Shown: positions 9,875 through 19,190, counted from the stretch's first letter. The stretch is DNA of 64,000 nt from an uncultured Pseudomonadales bacterium (GCA_949372635.1 CASIAB010000005.1:1-64000); one strand, 5' to 3'. Numbers and translations are program-made. Notes: generated by a model from the letters alone, not told the origin.

Positions 9875-9907
9875 ATATTGAAAAAGTCATCATCGACTTT
9901 TCAATAT
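9875..9907. other. Inverted repeat (hairpin) between pyrD and the glutaredoxin-like gene
   Basis: ATATTGAAAAAGTC (9875-9888) faces GACTTTTCAATAT (9895-9907): a 13-bp stem with one bulged A and a 6-nt loop. It lies 22 nt upstream of the glutaredoxin-like start on the minus strand and about 210 nt after pyrD. No T run follows on either strand, so it is not a classical terminator. An operator or mRNA-stability hairpin is possible. Confidence 0.5.
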
Positions 9908-10115
9908 TTCGTGCGACAAAAGCTGGCGTAAAAGTGTAATTTCACTTACTTTAGTCGCACTCGCATTCCCTTCAACGGGCAATGGTTGCAAGTCCCTGCA
10001 CAACTTAGTCGAGCCGGAAATTTCGTGGAGCAGCAGTTTTCTGGTCGAAACTATAGCGGCGGTTGAAGCTTAGTGATTGAAATCCATATCGAGCTGTATT
10101 TCCAAGGTCGACTAA

Positions 10116-11138
10116 TTAATCTGCTGCGATGCCAGCTAGGATTTCCTCAATAAGGGCCGGTCCCTGGTAAATGAAGCCTGTATAGATTTGCAGCAAATCG
10201 GCACCAGCAGTTAGGCGCTGCTGTGCATGATCAGCCGACATGATGCCACCAACACCTATGATCGGCATGCGCTCGCCGACTTCCGCCTTGATACACTGGA
10301 GAACCTCACAGGACTTTTCACTCAGTGGCGCCCCGCTCAGCCCACCCGCTTCTTCTGCAAACGGACTCGAGGTAAGCACAGATTTGTCTATCGTAGTGTT
10401 TGTAGCAATGACGCCGTCAAATTGTCTGCTAAGCAGGCTTTCGCAACAGGAAACGATCTGCTCTTGGGTCATATCTGGCGCCAGCTTTACAGCGATAGGA
10501 GTGTAGATGTTGTGCTGTGCCTGCAGGCGAGCCTGCTCTTCTTTTAATTCATCCAACAAGCTATTGAATTCATCACCAAATTGCAGATTACGCAGACCAG
10601 GTGTATTTGGCGAGGAAATATTGACCGTAATGTAGTCGGCCAGCTGACAAGCCCTTCTGAGGCAGAGAATATAATCCTGATTGGCCTCCTGCGCTGGCGT
10701 GTCAAAGTTCTTTCCAATATTGATTCCTAGCACACCACGAGTTTTCAGCTTCCCAATATTTTCGCACGCCTGCTCGATGCCCTTGTTGTTAAAGCCGAGG
10801 CGATTAATAATTGCCTGCTCAGTCTTGAGACGAAACATCCGTGGCTTAGGATTTCCAGGCTGAGGCCTAGGTGTTAGTGTACCTACTTCGATAAAGCCGA
10901 ATCCCATCGCGGCTAGAGCGTCCACGTAATCCGCATTCTTATCCAGACCCGCGGCTAGGCCAACAACATGTGGAAAATCGATTCCCATCACCCTCTTAGA
11001 CTGAACCTTGCCTGCTGTGTTCGCCGCAAGCAAACTCGAAGCTCCGAGACTGTTGCTAATTTTGATTGCGCGCAGGGCGAGATCATGCGAAGCCTCTGCA
11101 GGAAGACAAAACAAAATGTTTCGTAAAAGTTTGTACAA
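10116..11138 (-). CDS. pyrD: Dihydroorotate dehydrogenase (quinone), class 2
   Basis: Membrane-associated FMN enzyme oxidising dihydroorotate to orotate with ubiquinone in pyrimidine synthesis. At 340 aa it has the N-terminal amphipathic helix of class 2 enzymes (MYKLLRNILFCLPAEASHDL). FMN-site motifs include GLAAGLDKNADYVDAL and FIEVGTLTPRPQPGNP. The catalytic Ser175 is in NISSPNTPGLRNLQ, as in E. coli, and the C-terminal phosphate-binding part is IIGVGGIMSADHA. It is preceded by a possible 51-aa gene on the same strand. Confidence 0.96.
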   Translation of the reverse strand: MYKLLRNILFCLPAEASHDLALRAIKISNSLGASSLLAANTAGKVQSKRVMGIDFPHVVGLAAGLDKNADYVDALAAMGFGFIEVGTLTPRPQPGNPKPRMFRLKTEQAIINRLGFNNKGIEQACENIGKLKTRGVLGINIGKNFDTPAQEANQDYILCLRRACQLADYITVNISSPNTPGLRNLQFGDEFNSLLDELKEEQARLQAQHNIYTPIAVKLAPDMTQEQIVSCCESLLSRQFDGVIATNTTIDKSVLTSSPFAEEAGGLSGAPLSEKSCEVLQCIKAEVGERMPIIGVGGIMSADHAQQRLTAGADLLQIYTGFIYQGPALIEEILAGIAAD

Positions 11139-11244
11139 AGATAATTAGCCTGGGTTCTACAAATGATTAATGTTCATAAACAGATCAATGATTTTTTAAT
11201 TGTACGCAGTATTTACGAACTATCAAAACCATGAAACTACGCAG

Positions 11245-11400
11245 CTAGTTTTTAACCTCCCTCTGCTGTGCCAACGCCTGCAATTTACGCAGAATCACCG
11301 AGAACATCGCGTAGCCTGAATCGATCTCCGCCTTCAAAAATCTCAGAATCTCCTTCACTCGCCTTAGCGGTGCTGAGCTCTTGTCGGTCCAGCTCTTCAT
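11245..11400 (-). CDS. Possible 51-aa basic protein upstream of pyrD
   Basis: An ATG at 11400 opens a 51-codon frame (MKSWTDKSSAPLRRVKEIL to LQALAQQREVKN) ending in TAG at 11245. GAGG lies 8 nt before the ATG on the minus strand, a good ribosome-binding site. The peptide is Lys/Arg-rich and predicted mostly helical. I recognise no family; Pseudomonas has rmf near pyrD but this is not RMF. The next gene, pyrD, starts 106 nt on. It could be a genuine small protein or chance. Confidence 0.3.
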   Translation of the reverse strand: MKSWTDKSSAPLRRVKEILRFLKAEIDSGYAMFSVILRKLQALAQQREVKN

Positions 11401-11690
11401 CTTGCTTGCCTCAATAGGTATTTTTCACCCACAGCATCGGTTTGCGCTCGGAGTATTGTTTAAGGCTATTAGTCCTTCGGATCATCATATTAATTTGCTT
11501 TCTCTTTCCAATTTGTCCCCTCATCATTGGCCTAACTTTACCCACCGCGGCGGTTATCCCAATTAAATACATCGACATGGCCGAGAGGTGGCTACATTCA
11601 GCTACAATCTCGACCTAGACATACTTACTAAAACGTTTAAAATCCCTGACTTCGCTTTACGCACAGCACACACAGTAGAGAATTATCAAT
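11401..11690. other. Divergent intergenic region before the Bat operon
   Basis: 290 bp between the small minus-strand frame and moxR. It must carry the promoter of the moxR-batD operon, but I cannot single out convincing -35/-10 boxes. A stretch near 11577-11600 recalls a tRNA D-arm, but no tRNA fits around it. Confidence 0.4.
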
Positions 11691-12650
11691 ATGAGCCATC
11701 ACGAAATAATAACAGAACTCAAAAATTGGTTATCGCTTCAAATTATAGGCCAGGAGCGCCTAATAGATCGCTTGCTGATAGCATTGCTGGCTGATGGCCA
11801 CTTACTGGTAGAGGGCGCACCCGGCTTAGCGAAGACCAAAGCAATTAAGGATCTTTCGCGAGCCATAGAAGGCGACTTTCACCGTATCCAATTTACACCC
11901 GACTTATTGCCAAGCGATATTACCGGTACAGAAGTATATAGGCCGGAAGACGGTACATTCGTCTTTCAACAGGGCCCCATTTTTCACAATCTGGTCTTGG
12001 CAGATGAAATCAACCGGGCACCAGCGAAGGTGCAGTCAGCACTTTTAGAGGCGATGGGTGAGCATCAGGTTAGTGTCGGACGTGAGTCCTTCCAGTTGCC
12101 ACCTCTGTTTCTCGTGATGGCTACCCAGAACCCTATTGAGCAGGAAGGCACCTATCCGCTACCAGAGGCACAGCTCGACCGCTTCCTCATGCACGTGACG
12201 ATCGACTATCCGAAGATCGACGCAGAGCGAAAAATCCTACACCTTGTTCGCAGTGAGGCTGCTAATCACGTAGCCGAGACACCTAAAGAAGTGACCCAAG
12301 AGTGCCTGTTTGCTGCACGCTTGGAAATTTTGAACATGCACATGGCACCAGAAGTTGAGGAATACATAATCCAACTGATCATGGCGACACGAACGCCCGA
12401 TAATTACGGTGAGGACCTTGCGTCTTGGCTGGAATACGGCGCCAGTCCTCGCGGCACCATCTCTCTAGATCGCTGCGCACGGGCACACGCTTGGATTCAG
12501 GGCAGAGACTTCGTCAGCCCAGACGATGTGCAGGAAGTCCTTTTCGATTGCCTGCGTCATCGTATCCTATTGAGCTTCGAAGCGGAGGCCAGTGGCATCA
12601 CCCCAGATAAAGTGCTTGAGACTATTCGCGAACGCGTGCCTTCAGCCTAG
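11691..12650 (+). CDS. MoxR-family AAA+ ATPase
   Basis: MoxR ATPases act as chaperones with VWA-domain partners, often in the envelope stress or oxidative-stress context of Bat operons. It has 319 aa. Walker A is GAPGLAKT (residues 42-49), Walker B is LVLADEINRAP (Asp105, Glu106), and the sensor-1 region is LVMATQNPIEQEGTYPLPEA, a MoxR hallmark. It is the first gene of a six-gene run (moxR, DUF58, DUF4381, VWA, VWA-TPR, batD), 18 nt before the DUF58 gene. The Bat module is known from Bacteroides and Leptospira work; its exact role here is inferred. Confidence 0.95.
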   Translation: MSHHEIITELKNWLSLQIIGQERLIDRLLIALLADGHLLVEGAPGLAKTKAIKDLSRAIEGDFHRIQFTPDLLPSDITGTEVYRPEDGTFVFQQGPIFHNLVLADEINRAPAKVQSALLEAMGEHQVSVGRESFQLPPLFLVMATQNPIEQEGTYPLPEAQLDRFLMHVTIDYPKIDAERKILHLVRSEAANHVAETPKEVTQECLFAARLEILNMHMAPEVEEYIIQLIMATRTPDNYGEDLASWLEYGASPRGTISLDRCARAHAWIQGRDFVSPDDVQEVLFDCLRHRILLSFEAEASGITPDKVLETIRERVPSA

Positions 12651-12668
12651 CAAGCGCCAAGGCTAATC

Positions 12669-13649
12669 ATGTCAGCGAAGCTCAACAACGACCCACATTT
12701 TGCCCGGTACCAGAGTACTGGGGCGGTCATCACTTTAGAGGAGCTGTTGATTCAGCGCCATGCTGCCAAGAATCTGGATTACTTAGCCCATTCCCGCTCC
12801 ATCGCCGGCATTTCGGGGCTGCATCTATCCAAAATGCGCGGCCGCGGTCTCGACTTCGAAGAGTTCAGGCCTTACCAAGCAGGCGATGATATACGGTTAA
12901 TAGACTGGCGTGTCACCGCTCGAACAAACAAACCCTTTACCAAAGTCTTCCGAGAAGAACGGGAACGACCCGTTATCATCGCGGTCGATCAGACTCATAA
13001 CATGTTTTTTGGTAGCCAAGTTGCCTTCAAGTCGGTTCTAGCAGCTCAAGCTGCCGCACTTTTGTGTTGGCTTGCCATAGATAATGGCGATCGAGTTGGC
13101 GGATTGGTGTTTTCCGATTGGAACTCGTCTTTGGTTCGGCCCAAGCGCAGCCGAAGATCCGCGCTGCATCTACTGAATCAGGTCTACAAATATAATCAGG
13201 ACCTCCAGCATGTTAAGAACCCTGAGACCCACCGGGAGCTAGAAGAAGGCTTTAAGCCCGGCCTGGCTCACGCTCTCGGGCAGATACGGCGAATCACCAA
13301 ACCCGGCAGTACACTGTATGTAATCTCCGATTTCATGACACTGGATACGAAGGCATTGCAGTATCTAAATCAGTTATCGCAGCACAATAACGTGGTCTGC
13401 TGCATGGTATATGACGCCTTAGAGGAATCTTTACCTGTACCTGGTATCTACAGCATCACCGACGGATCCAGCAAAGGCGCCCTCAATACCCATAGCAACA
13501 AGGCGCGAAATCGCTACAAAGAACAGTTTCAGCAACGTATGCAAGGCATCGAATCAGAATTAGACAAGTTGAGGATTCAACTCATTAAAATGCGGACCAA
13601 TCAATTGGTCGTGGAGCAGATACGCCAATGGATAGCGAAGAGCTCTTAG
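12669..13649 (+). CDS. DUF58 domain protein of the Bat operon
   Basis: 326 aa, soluble. The DUF58 signature is RGLDFEEFRPYQAGDDIRLI followed by DWRVTART at about residues 59-86. It is followed by a degenerate VWA-like fold (IIAVDQTHNMFFG) that usually partners MoxR ATPases. The C-terminal third is helical and charged. It follows moxR by 18 nt and overlaps the DUF4381 gene by 22 nt, so tight translational coupling is likely. Biochemical activity is unknown; the likely role is as substrate or adaptor of the MoxR complex. Confidence 0.93.
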   Translation: MSAKLNNDPHFARYQSTGAVITLEELLIQRHAAKNLDYLAHSRSIAGISGLHLSKMRGRGLDFEEFRPYQAGDDIRLIDWRVTARTNKPFTKVFREERERPVIIAVDQTHNMFFGSQVAFKSVLAAQAAALLCWLAIDNGDRVGGLVFSDWNSSLVRPKRSRRSALHLLNQVYKYNQDLQHVKNPETHRELEEGFKPGLAHALGQIRRITKPGSTLYVISDFMTLDTKALQYLNQLSQHNNVVCCMVYDALEESLPVPGIYSITDGSSKGALNTHSNKARNRYKEQFQQRMQGIESELDKLRIQLIKMRTNQLVVEQIRQWIAKSS

Positions 13650-14194
13650 CTCAACTAGCCGACATTCACCTCCCTGAACCAGTAAGCTACTGGCCGCCGG
13701 CTATTGGCTGGTGGATTCTCATCGCCATCGCCCTGGTTTTGCTAGTTATCTTGTTTCGGAAATTCGCCAGCAGAGCGCTCCGGCAGAAAATTTGCCGATA
13801 CGCGCTAGCCGAACTGCAGCTCTGCTATGACAGCTATCACCAAGCAGACTCGGCTAACATAGATCAAAGCAAGCTTGATTACGTCAATCAATTCAATACC
13901 GTGGTTCGCCGTGTAGCGCTGGTGCACTACCCACAGGCCAATGCAGCCAGCCTAGACGGAGCCTCATGGGTTGATTTTATCCGTCAAAAAGGAGAATCTT
14001 CTCTGATGACTGACGACATAGCTATAGCCCTACAATACGGGCGTTTTCAAACCAAATGCGACGTAGATGTGGATGCCATGCAGAGCTTCGGCCAACAATG
14101 GGTCGAGAGTTTATATAAAGGTGACAAGAAGTCTAACGACGACTCCACTGACGAAACTGCCTCAGCTGCTCAAGGACTAAGCTCAGATGCTTGA
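13628..14194 (+). CDS. DUF4381 membrane protein of the Bat operon
   Basis: 188 aa with one clear transmembrane segment at about residues 23-47 (AIGWWILIAIALVLLVILF) after the conserved LADIHLPEPVSYWPPA. A cytoplasmic helical region and a polar tail follow. The pattern fits the DUF4381 family, found between DUF58 and VWA genes in proteobacterial Bat clusters. It overlaps the upstream gene by 22 nt and the next by 8 nt. It probably anchors the MoxR/VWA assembly to the inner membrane; that is inferred from context only. Confidence 0.9.
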   Translation: MDSEELLAQLADIHLPEPVSYWPPAIGWWILIAIALVLLVILFRKFASRALRQKICRYALAELQLCYDSYHQADSANIDQSKLDYVNQFNTVVRRVALVHYPQANAASLDGASWVDFIRQKGESSLMTDDIAIALQYGRFQTKCDVDVDAMQSFGQQWVESLYKGDKKSNDDSTDETASAAQGLSSDA

Positions 14195-15239
14195 ATTTAC
14201 TTGGCCCTACGTGTTCCTGGCCCTGCCACTGCCGCTAATCATTTATAAGATGTTTGCCCGCGCGCCACGTCAGGATGCGGCGTTGTATGTGCCCTTCTTC
14301 AGCGCTCTCAGCCGTTTGCAGTCAGACAACGAGAACATGACCTCCGGAAGATTGTTAAACCTAATCTGCTGCACAGCAATTTGGCTGCTCGTTGTGATTG
14401 CCTCCAGCCGTCCACAGTGGCTAGGCGAACCCGTGCAGTTACCATCCACGGGTCGCGACCTGATGCTATCGGTCGACATCTCCGGCAGTATGGAAGCACA
14501 AGACATGGTCGTAGGTAATCGACAGGCCTCACGAATCGACGTAGTGAAAGCGGTTGTAGGTGACTTTGTAGAGCGCCGCGAAGGCGACCGTCTCGGTCTA
14601 ATCCTGTTCGCGGCCCATGCCTATATTCAGGCGCCCCTGACCTTTGATCGGCAAACAGTAGGTACGCTATTGGCCGAAGCCGAGATCGGCATCATCGAAG
14701 AATCGGCAACAGCCATAGGAGATGCTATCGGCCTAGGTGTAATCCATCTGCGTACGAGACCAGAGAACAGTCGTGTGCTGGTGCTACTTACCGATGGCGT
14801 AAACAATGCCGGCGCCGTTTCGCCAGAACAGGCAGGTCAACTCGCGCAGACAGAGAACATCAAAATTTATACGATTGGCATAGGTGCAGATCAGGTCGTT
14901 CAGCGCACATTCTTTGGTGCACGAGCGATCAACCCATCAGCAGAATTGGACGAAGCTGTCCTCACACAGATTGCAGAATCCACTGGAGGGCGTTACTTCA
15001 GAGCTAAAGACGTGAATGACCTTGTAGATATTTACGAGGAACTAGACCTACTTGAGGCCATCGAGCAGGACGAGCAGACCTATAGGCCTACTAGAGTTCT
15101 ATTTTACTGGCCCCTCGGTGCAGCGGTGATAATCAGTTTCCTGCTCTCCTTATTGTCGATTCCGTGGATGTCACTCGCTGGAAAGGCAAGACTAGGCGAT
15201 AGCGATGATAATGAGACAGCCAAAGGAAGCAAAGCCTGA
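14187..15239 (+). CDS. batA: VWA-domain membrane protein, BatA-like
   Basis: 350 aa. Two N-terminal membrane helices (about residues 7-22 and 57-75) are followed by a von Willebrand A domain with a complete MIDAS start, DISGS (Asp97, Ser99, Ser101). The later VLLTDGVNNAG loop also fits metal coordination. A C-terminal helix (YWPLGAAVIISFLLSLLSI) anchors it again, so the VWA domain probably faces the periplasm. Stop and next start overlap by 1 nt. The symbol is by family analogy with Bat clusters. Confidence 0.9.
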   Translation: MLEFTWPYVFLALPLPLIIYKMFARAPRQDAALYVPFFSALSRLQSDNENMTSGRLLNLICCTAIWLLVVIASSRPQWLGEPVQLPSTGRDLMLSVDISGSMEAQDMVVGNRQASRIDVVKAVVGDFVERREGDRLGLILFAAHAYIQAPLTFDRQTVGTLLAEAEIGIIEESATAIGDAIGLGVIHLRTRPENSRVLVLLTDGVNNAGAVSPEQAGQLAQTENIKIYTIGIGADQVVQRTFFGARAINPSAELDEAVLTQIAESTGGRYFRAKDVNDLVDIYEELDLLEAIEQDEQTYRPTRVLFYWPLGAAVIISFLLSLLSIPWMSLAGKARLGDSDDNETAKGSKA

Positions 15240-17023
15240 TGGAGATACTTATACCCGTCAGCTTGATCGATAATTTTCATTTCCTGAGACCAATATGGTT
15301 ACTGGCACTGATTCCTGTGCTGCTATTCTTCGTCGCAATGTGGCGCGTGAATTCAGTCGTAACAGCTTGGGACAAGGCTATCGACAAGAATCTTCTGCCC
15401 TATCTTCTAGACCGCAGCAAGAACGCATCGCAGCGAACGCCACTTATCTTGTTATTTGCCGCGTGGGCTCTTTCCATTCTTGCACTGGCCGGCCCGGTGT
15501 GGGAGCAATTGCCACAACCAGTGCAGAAAAAAGAAGATGCTCTTGTCATCGTTTTTGACCTTTCGCTATCTATGTTTGCGCCAGATCATTCACCGAATCG
15601 GCTAGATCTAGCGAAGCGCAAACTGCGGGACATCCTAGCTCTCCGCGAAGAAGGGCAGACCGCCCTAGTCGTCTATGCTGGCGACGCACATACTGTTACA
15701 CCACTGACCGATGACGTTGTCACGATTGAAGCGCTGGTCCCCTCGCTAAGCCCTAATATCATGCCCCTTTTTGGTAGCAAGCCAGTTGAGGCAATCGAAC
15801 TTGCCATTGGGCTACTTGACGGAACTGATGCTAGCCGCGGCAAAGTCTTGTTGATGACAGACGGCATCAGCGGCTTCGATGAAGAGCTACTAATCACAGA
15901 ACAATTCTCCGACAACGACTATGAACTTTTGATCATGGGTATTGGCACCGAGGAAGGCGCTCCAATTCGCACTAATGATGGCAACTTCCTAACCGATGAA
16001 TCCGGGACATTGATTATCCCTACTCTGAACAAGAACGTTTTACAGTCACTTGTCAATCGCGTCAACGGACGCTACCACGATATACAACTTGCTGATTCTG
16101 ATCTAGCCTACCTGCTTTCTGATTTCGAATTATTAGATGACGATCAAATGTCGGATGTCGAAGAAAAGTTTGATGTCTGGTATGAGTTCGGCCCTTGGAT
16201 GTTGCTATTGGTTCTACCCATAGCCGCCATGAGCTTCCGTCGCGGCTGGTTATTCAGCCTCGTTCTAATTACCGGCTCTGGCATGATGCTACCAAGCCAA
16301 CAAGCTCACGCGCTCGAATGGAAAGACCTTTGGATGACAAAGGACCAACAGGCCACTGAAGCCTTCGAAAGCGAAGACCACTCTACTGCTGCACTGTTAT
16401 TCGAAGCGACAGACTGGGCCGGAGCCGCTAACTACAGAGCAGCTAATTACGAAGCCGCAATAGCATCCTTCAGTGCCATCGATACTGCCGATGGCCACTA
16501 CAATCGAGGCAATGCCCTCGCCTTGTCCGGCAACTACGCCGAGTCTATAGCTGCCTACGACATGGCACTCAGCTTAGAACTTGGCCATGCCGATTCTCTT
16601 CAGAACAAAGCAATCATCGAGCAATTGTTAGAGCAAGAAGAAGCACAGAGCGGCGAGAACCAAGAAGGCGAAGATCAGGAAAACGAGTCAGAGCAGAATT
16701 CCGAAAACGAGTCAGATCAGGACTCCGAAAGCAGTGAACAACAAGATCAGGAGAGCCAAGAAGGCGATCAGGATCAACAAGATCAAGAGCAGCAAAATCA
16801 ACCACCTGAAGAGCAAGAAGGAGCCGAGTCGAATAGCGAACAGAATACGCCCAGCGAAACGACCAATGAAGAGTTTGAAGAGCAGCAATCTCTTGAACAG
16901 TGGTTAAGGCGCATCGAAGACGACCCGGGCGAACTGCTGCGCCGCAAGTTCAGATACCAATACCGACAGCGTCAGTTAAATGGCACGGCAAATAGTTTGC
17001 AAAATGGAGGACAGATCTGGTGA
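15239..17023 (+). CDS. batB: VWA plus TPR membrane protein, BatB/BatC-like fusion
   Basis: 594 aa combining what are two genes (batB, batC) in Bacteroides. Membrane helices lie near residues 20-35 and 68-86, then a VWA domain with MIDAS FDLSLS (Asp107, Ser109, Ser111) and LLMTDGISG. A further membrane stretch (about 322-358) ends in an Ala-rich part (PSQQAHALEW). TPR-type repeats follow (GHYNRGNALALSGNYAESI), then roughly 85 residues extremely rich in Glu, Gln, Asp and Ser. The acidic tail is low complexity and probably disordered. It overlaps batA by 1 nt and batD by 4 nt. Confidence 0.9.
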   Translation: MEILIPVSLIDNFHFLRPIWLLALIPVLLFFVAMWRVNSVVTAWDKAIDKNLLPYLLDRSKNASQRTPLILLFAAWALSILALAGPVWEQLPQPVQKKEDALVIVFDLSLSMFAPDHSPNRLDLAKRKLRDILALREEGQTALVVYAGDAHTVTPLTDDVVTIEALVPSLSPNIMPLFGSKPVEAIELAIGLLDGTDASRGKVLLMTDGISGFDEELLITEQFSDNDYELLIMGIGTEEGAPIRTNDGNFLTDESGTLIIPTLNKNVLQSLVNRVNGRYHDIQLADSDLAYLLSDFELLDDDQMSDVEEKFDVWYEFGPWMLLLVLPIAAMSFRRGWLFSLVLITGSGMMLPSQQAHALEWKDLWMTKDQQATEAFESEDHSTAALLFEATDWAGAANYRAANYEAAIASFSAIDTADGHYNRGNALALSGNYAESIAAYDMALSLELGHADSLQNKAIIEQLLEQEEAQSGENQEGEDQENESEQNSENESDQDSESSEQQDQESQEGDQDQQDQEQQNQPPEEQEGAESNSEQNTPSETTNEEFEEQQSLEQWLRRIEDDPGELLRRKFRYQYRQRQLNGTANSLQNGGQIW

Positions 17024-18804
17024 GAATTAAGTCACGACTGGCATTCATGTTTATCTGCTTTGGCCTAACACTATTCTCAACTACACAGGCTCAAGAGGTT
17101 GAGATATCTCTAGATCGCAACGAGATCGCACGCGGCGAGACAGTAACGCTTACTATACGTATATACGACCAGCGGCAAGGCATGCAATTAGACCTGACTC
17201 CACTTACAAGCCAGTTCGATGTGCTAGGAACTAGAACCTCTAGCCAGATAAGGAGTGTCAATGGCGCAGTTGAAGCATGGACAGACTACATAGTCACTCT
17301 ATTCCCTCTCGAAGAGGGCGAATTAGTAATTCCTGAGCTAGATATCAATGGAACCACGACAGCGCCAATACAAGTCACCGTGACTAATGAAGGGCCTCGC
17401 TCGAACCAATCAAACGAAGAGTTATATCTAGAAATAGAGACAAACAAAGATTCAGTTTACGTGCAGGAACAGCTATTATTTACAGTTCGCCTTTACTACA
17501 CGATCAATGGCATTAGAAACCCCCAATTCACCGAACTCGAGATGGAAGACTCCGTCATCCAACTGATCGGCTCTCCCAATCAATATGAAAAACTCATTGA
17601 TGGAGAACGCTACGGTGTCTACGAGAAGCGCTATGTCATCTTTCCACAGCGAAGCGGGCCATTAGAGGTTCCTGATATTCTGTTTCGCGGCGAGGTCACA
17701 GATGGCTCTAGCAACTTTGTTTTTAGAAACCTCAACACCCGTCGCGTTACCGCCTTCATAGAGGGCATAAAAATTGATGTTCTGGAACGTCCAGGTGTAA
17801 TGCAGGGCAACGCTTTATGGCTACCGGTATCAAGCCTCACACTAGAGGAAAGCTGGAGCACAGACATCAACAACCTAAAAGTCGGCGACAGCGCTGTGCG
17901 CACAATGACCATGACCGCAGACGGTCTGGACGGCGCTGTACTACCACCATTTGGCCCCACAGAGATTGAAGGATTGAACCTATACCCTGACCCCGCGGAG
18001 ATCGATCGCACCTTCGTAGAAGGTGCGATCGTTGGCACCCGAATAGAAACCACTACCATGGTAGCTACCGAAAGCGGCGACGTCGAAATTCCGGAGATAT
18101 CAATCCCTTGGTGGAACATAAACACCAACCAGCTTGAAGCAACTATCATTCCAGCAACTAGGGTGGTAATTGCAACTCTCACCGGCGAGATACCCGCCGA
18201 ACAGACTGTGGCCAGCTCTGAGAATCTAGAGGAACTACTATCTCAGTTACCGATAGTGGATCAGGACATGATAGATGAACAGGCAGAGGCAGAATTTATC
18301 GAAGTTGAGGCTGCATGGGTTAACTATACGATCGCCGCAGCATTCATCATCGCGATGCTTAGCATTTACAAATTCGTAATCGCGGACAACAAGCGTGAGA
18401 TTAGAGAATACCTGCAACGAATAATGGCGCAGAATGCAGCTAACTACAGCCCAGATAACAACGAACGTATAGCCTACAAACAACTCGTCCGTGCGTGCAG
18501 TCACAATGACCTCACAACAATACGACAGACGCTCATAACATGGTGTGATCACCACATCGATAGCCGTTTAATAATCAGCATGGAAGACATCCTGCAGCAG
18601 AGTGAATCTCCTGCCCTGCACGAACATGCACGAAATATTCAAACTGCTCTATTCCAAATTAATGGCAACCAAGCGAGCAGGAGCACATTCGATGCCACAT
18701 ATTTACTGCTACTCATCTCGCAGCTTAGAAAAAGCAAACTACGCACACAAAAGAAACAGCTGAAAGAAGACCAATATTTGCTGCCACCGCTTTACAAAAC
18801 TTAA
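17020..18804 (+). CDS. batD: BatD-like protein with signal peptide
   Basis: 594 aa. It starts at GTG 17020, supported by GGAGG at 17006-17010 nine nt upstream and by overlap with the previous stop. The signal peptide is MRIKSRLAFMFICFGLTLF with probable cleavage after TTQAQ. The long periplasmic region has repeated beta-sandwich elements typical of BatD (VEISLDRNEIARGETVTLTI; YVQEQLLFTVRLYY). A membrane helix near residues 430-452 is followed by a helical cytoplasmic tail. It is the last gene of the Bat run and closes the envelope side of the module. yciH follows 26 nt later. Confidence 0.9.
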   Translation: MRIKSRLAFMFICFGLTLFSTTQAQEVEISLDRNEIARGETVTLTIRIYDQRQGMQLDLTPLTSQFDVLGTRTSSQIRSVNGAVEAWTDYIVTLFPLEEGELVIPELDINGTTTAPIQVTVTNEGPRSNQSNEELYLEIETNKDSVYVQEQLLFTVRLYYTINGIRNPQFTELEMEDSVIQLIGSPNQYEKLIDGERYGVYEKRYVIFPQRSGPLEVPDILFRGEVTDGSSNFVFRNLNTRRVTAFIEGIKIDVLERPGVMQGNALWLPVSSLTLEESWSTDINNLKVGDSAVRTMTMTADGLDGAVLPPFGPTEIEGLNLYPDPAEIDRTFVEGAIVGTRIETTTMVATESGDVEIPEISIPWWNINTNQLEATIIPATRVVIATLTGEIPAEQTVASSENLEELLSQLPIVDQDMIDEQAEAEFIEVEAAWVNYTIAAAFIIAMLSIYKFVIADNKREIREYLQRIMAQNAANYSPDNNERIAYKQLVRACSHNDLTTIRQTLITWCDHHIDSRLIISMEDILQQSESPALHEHARNIQTALFQINGNQASRSTFDATYLLLLISQLRKSKLRTQKKQLKEDQYLLPPLYKT

Positions 18805-18830
18805 CACAAAGCGACTAGCGGTTAATCACA

Positions 18831-19190
18831 ATGAGTAATTCTCAACTAGTTTACAGCTCCAAATCCTCCACCTGCGCAGGGTGCTACAAACCGCTGCGCA
18901 AATGCAATTGCCGCCTCGTCCAAGATAAGAGCAACCCAAGGCAAATCGTTGATCCCTCAATCCGAATTAGCAGAGAATCGAAAGGCCGAAAAGGCAAAGG
19001 TGTCACCCTCATATCAGGCTCCGAAATGAACGAGGCAGACCTAAAGATCCTCGCAAAAAAATTAAAAGCGCTATGTGGCTCCGGCGGCACCGTCAAAAAT
19101 GGTGTGATCGAGATTCAGGGCGACCATCGCGGTCAGATTAAACAAGAATTGGACAGACAATTTAAGAATGTTAAGTTGGCTGGCGGCTAG
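18831..19190 (+). CDS. yciH: SUI1/eIF1-family translation factor YciH
   Basis: 119 aa. The C-terminal two thirds form the SUI1 fold (GKGVTLISGSEMNEADLKIL, GGTVKNGVIEIQGDHRGQI), related to eukaryotic eIF1 and reported to influence start-site fidelity in bacteria. The N-terminus carries a Cys-rich motif, CAGCYKPLRKCNC, that could bind zinc and is common in YciH. It starts 26 nt after batD, so it may share the Bat transcript by read-through. Confidence 0.93.
   Translation: MSNSQLVYSSKSSTCAGCYKPLRKCNCRLVQDKSNPRQIVDPSIRISRESKGRKGKGVTLISGSEMNEADLKILAKKLKALCGSGGTVKNGVIEIQGDHRGQIKQELDRQFKNVKLAGG

Noticed and set aside
11575-11660. tRNA-like string (GCCGAGAGGTGGCT) before moxR
   Set aside because: It recalls a Ser/Leu tRNA D-arm, but there is no matching acceptor stem, anticodon arm or T-arm (no GGTTCGAAT-type loop).
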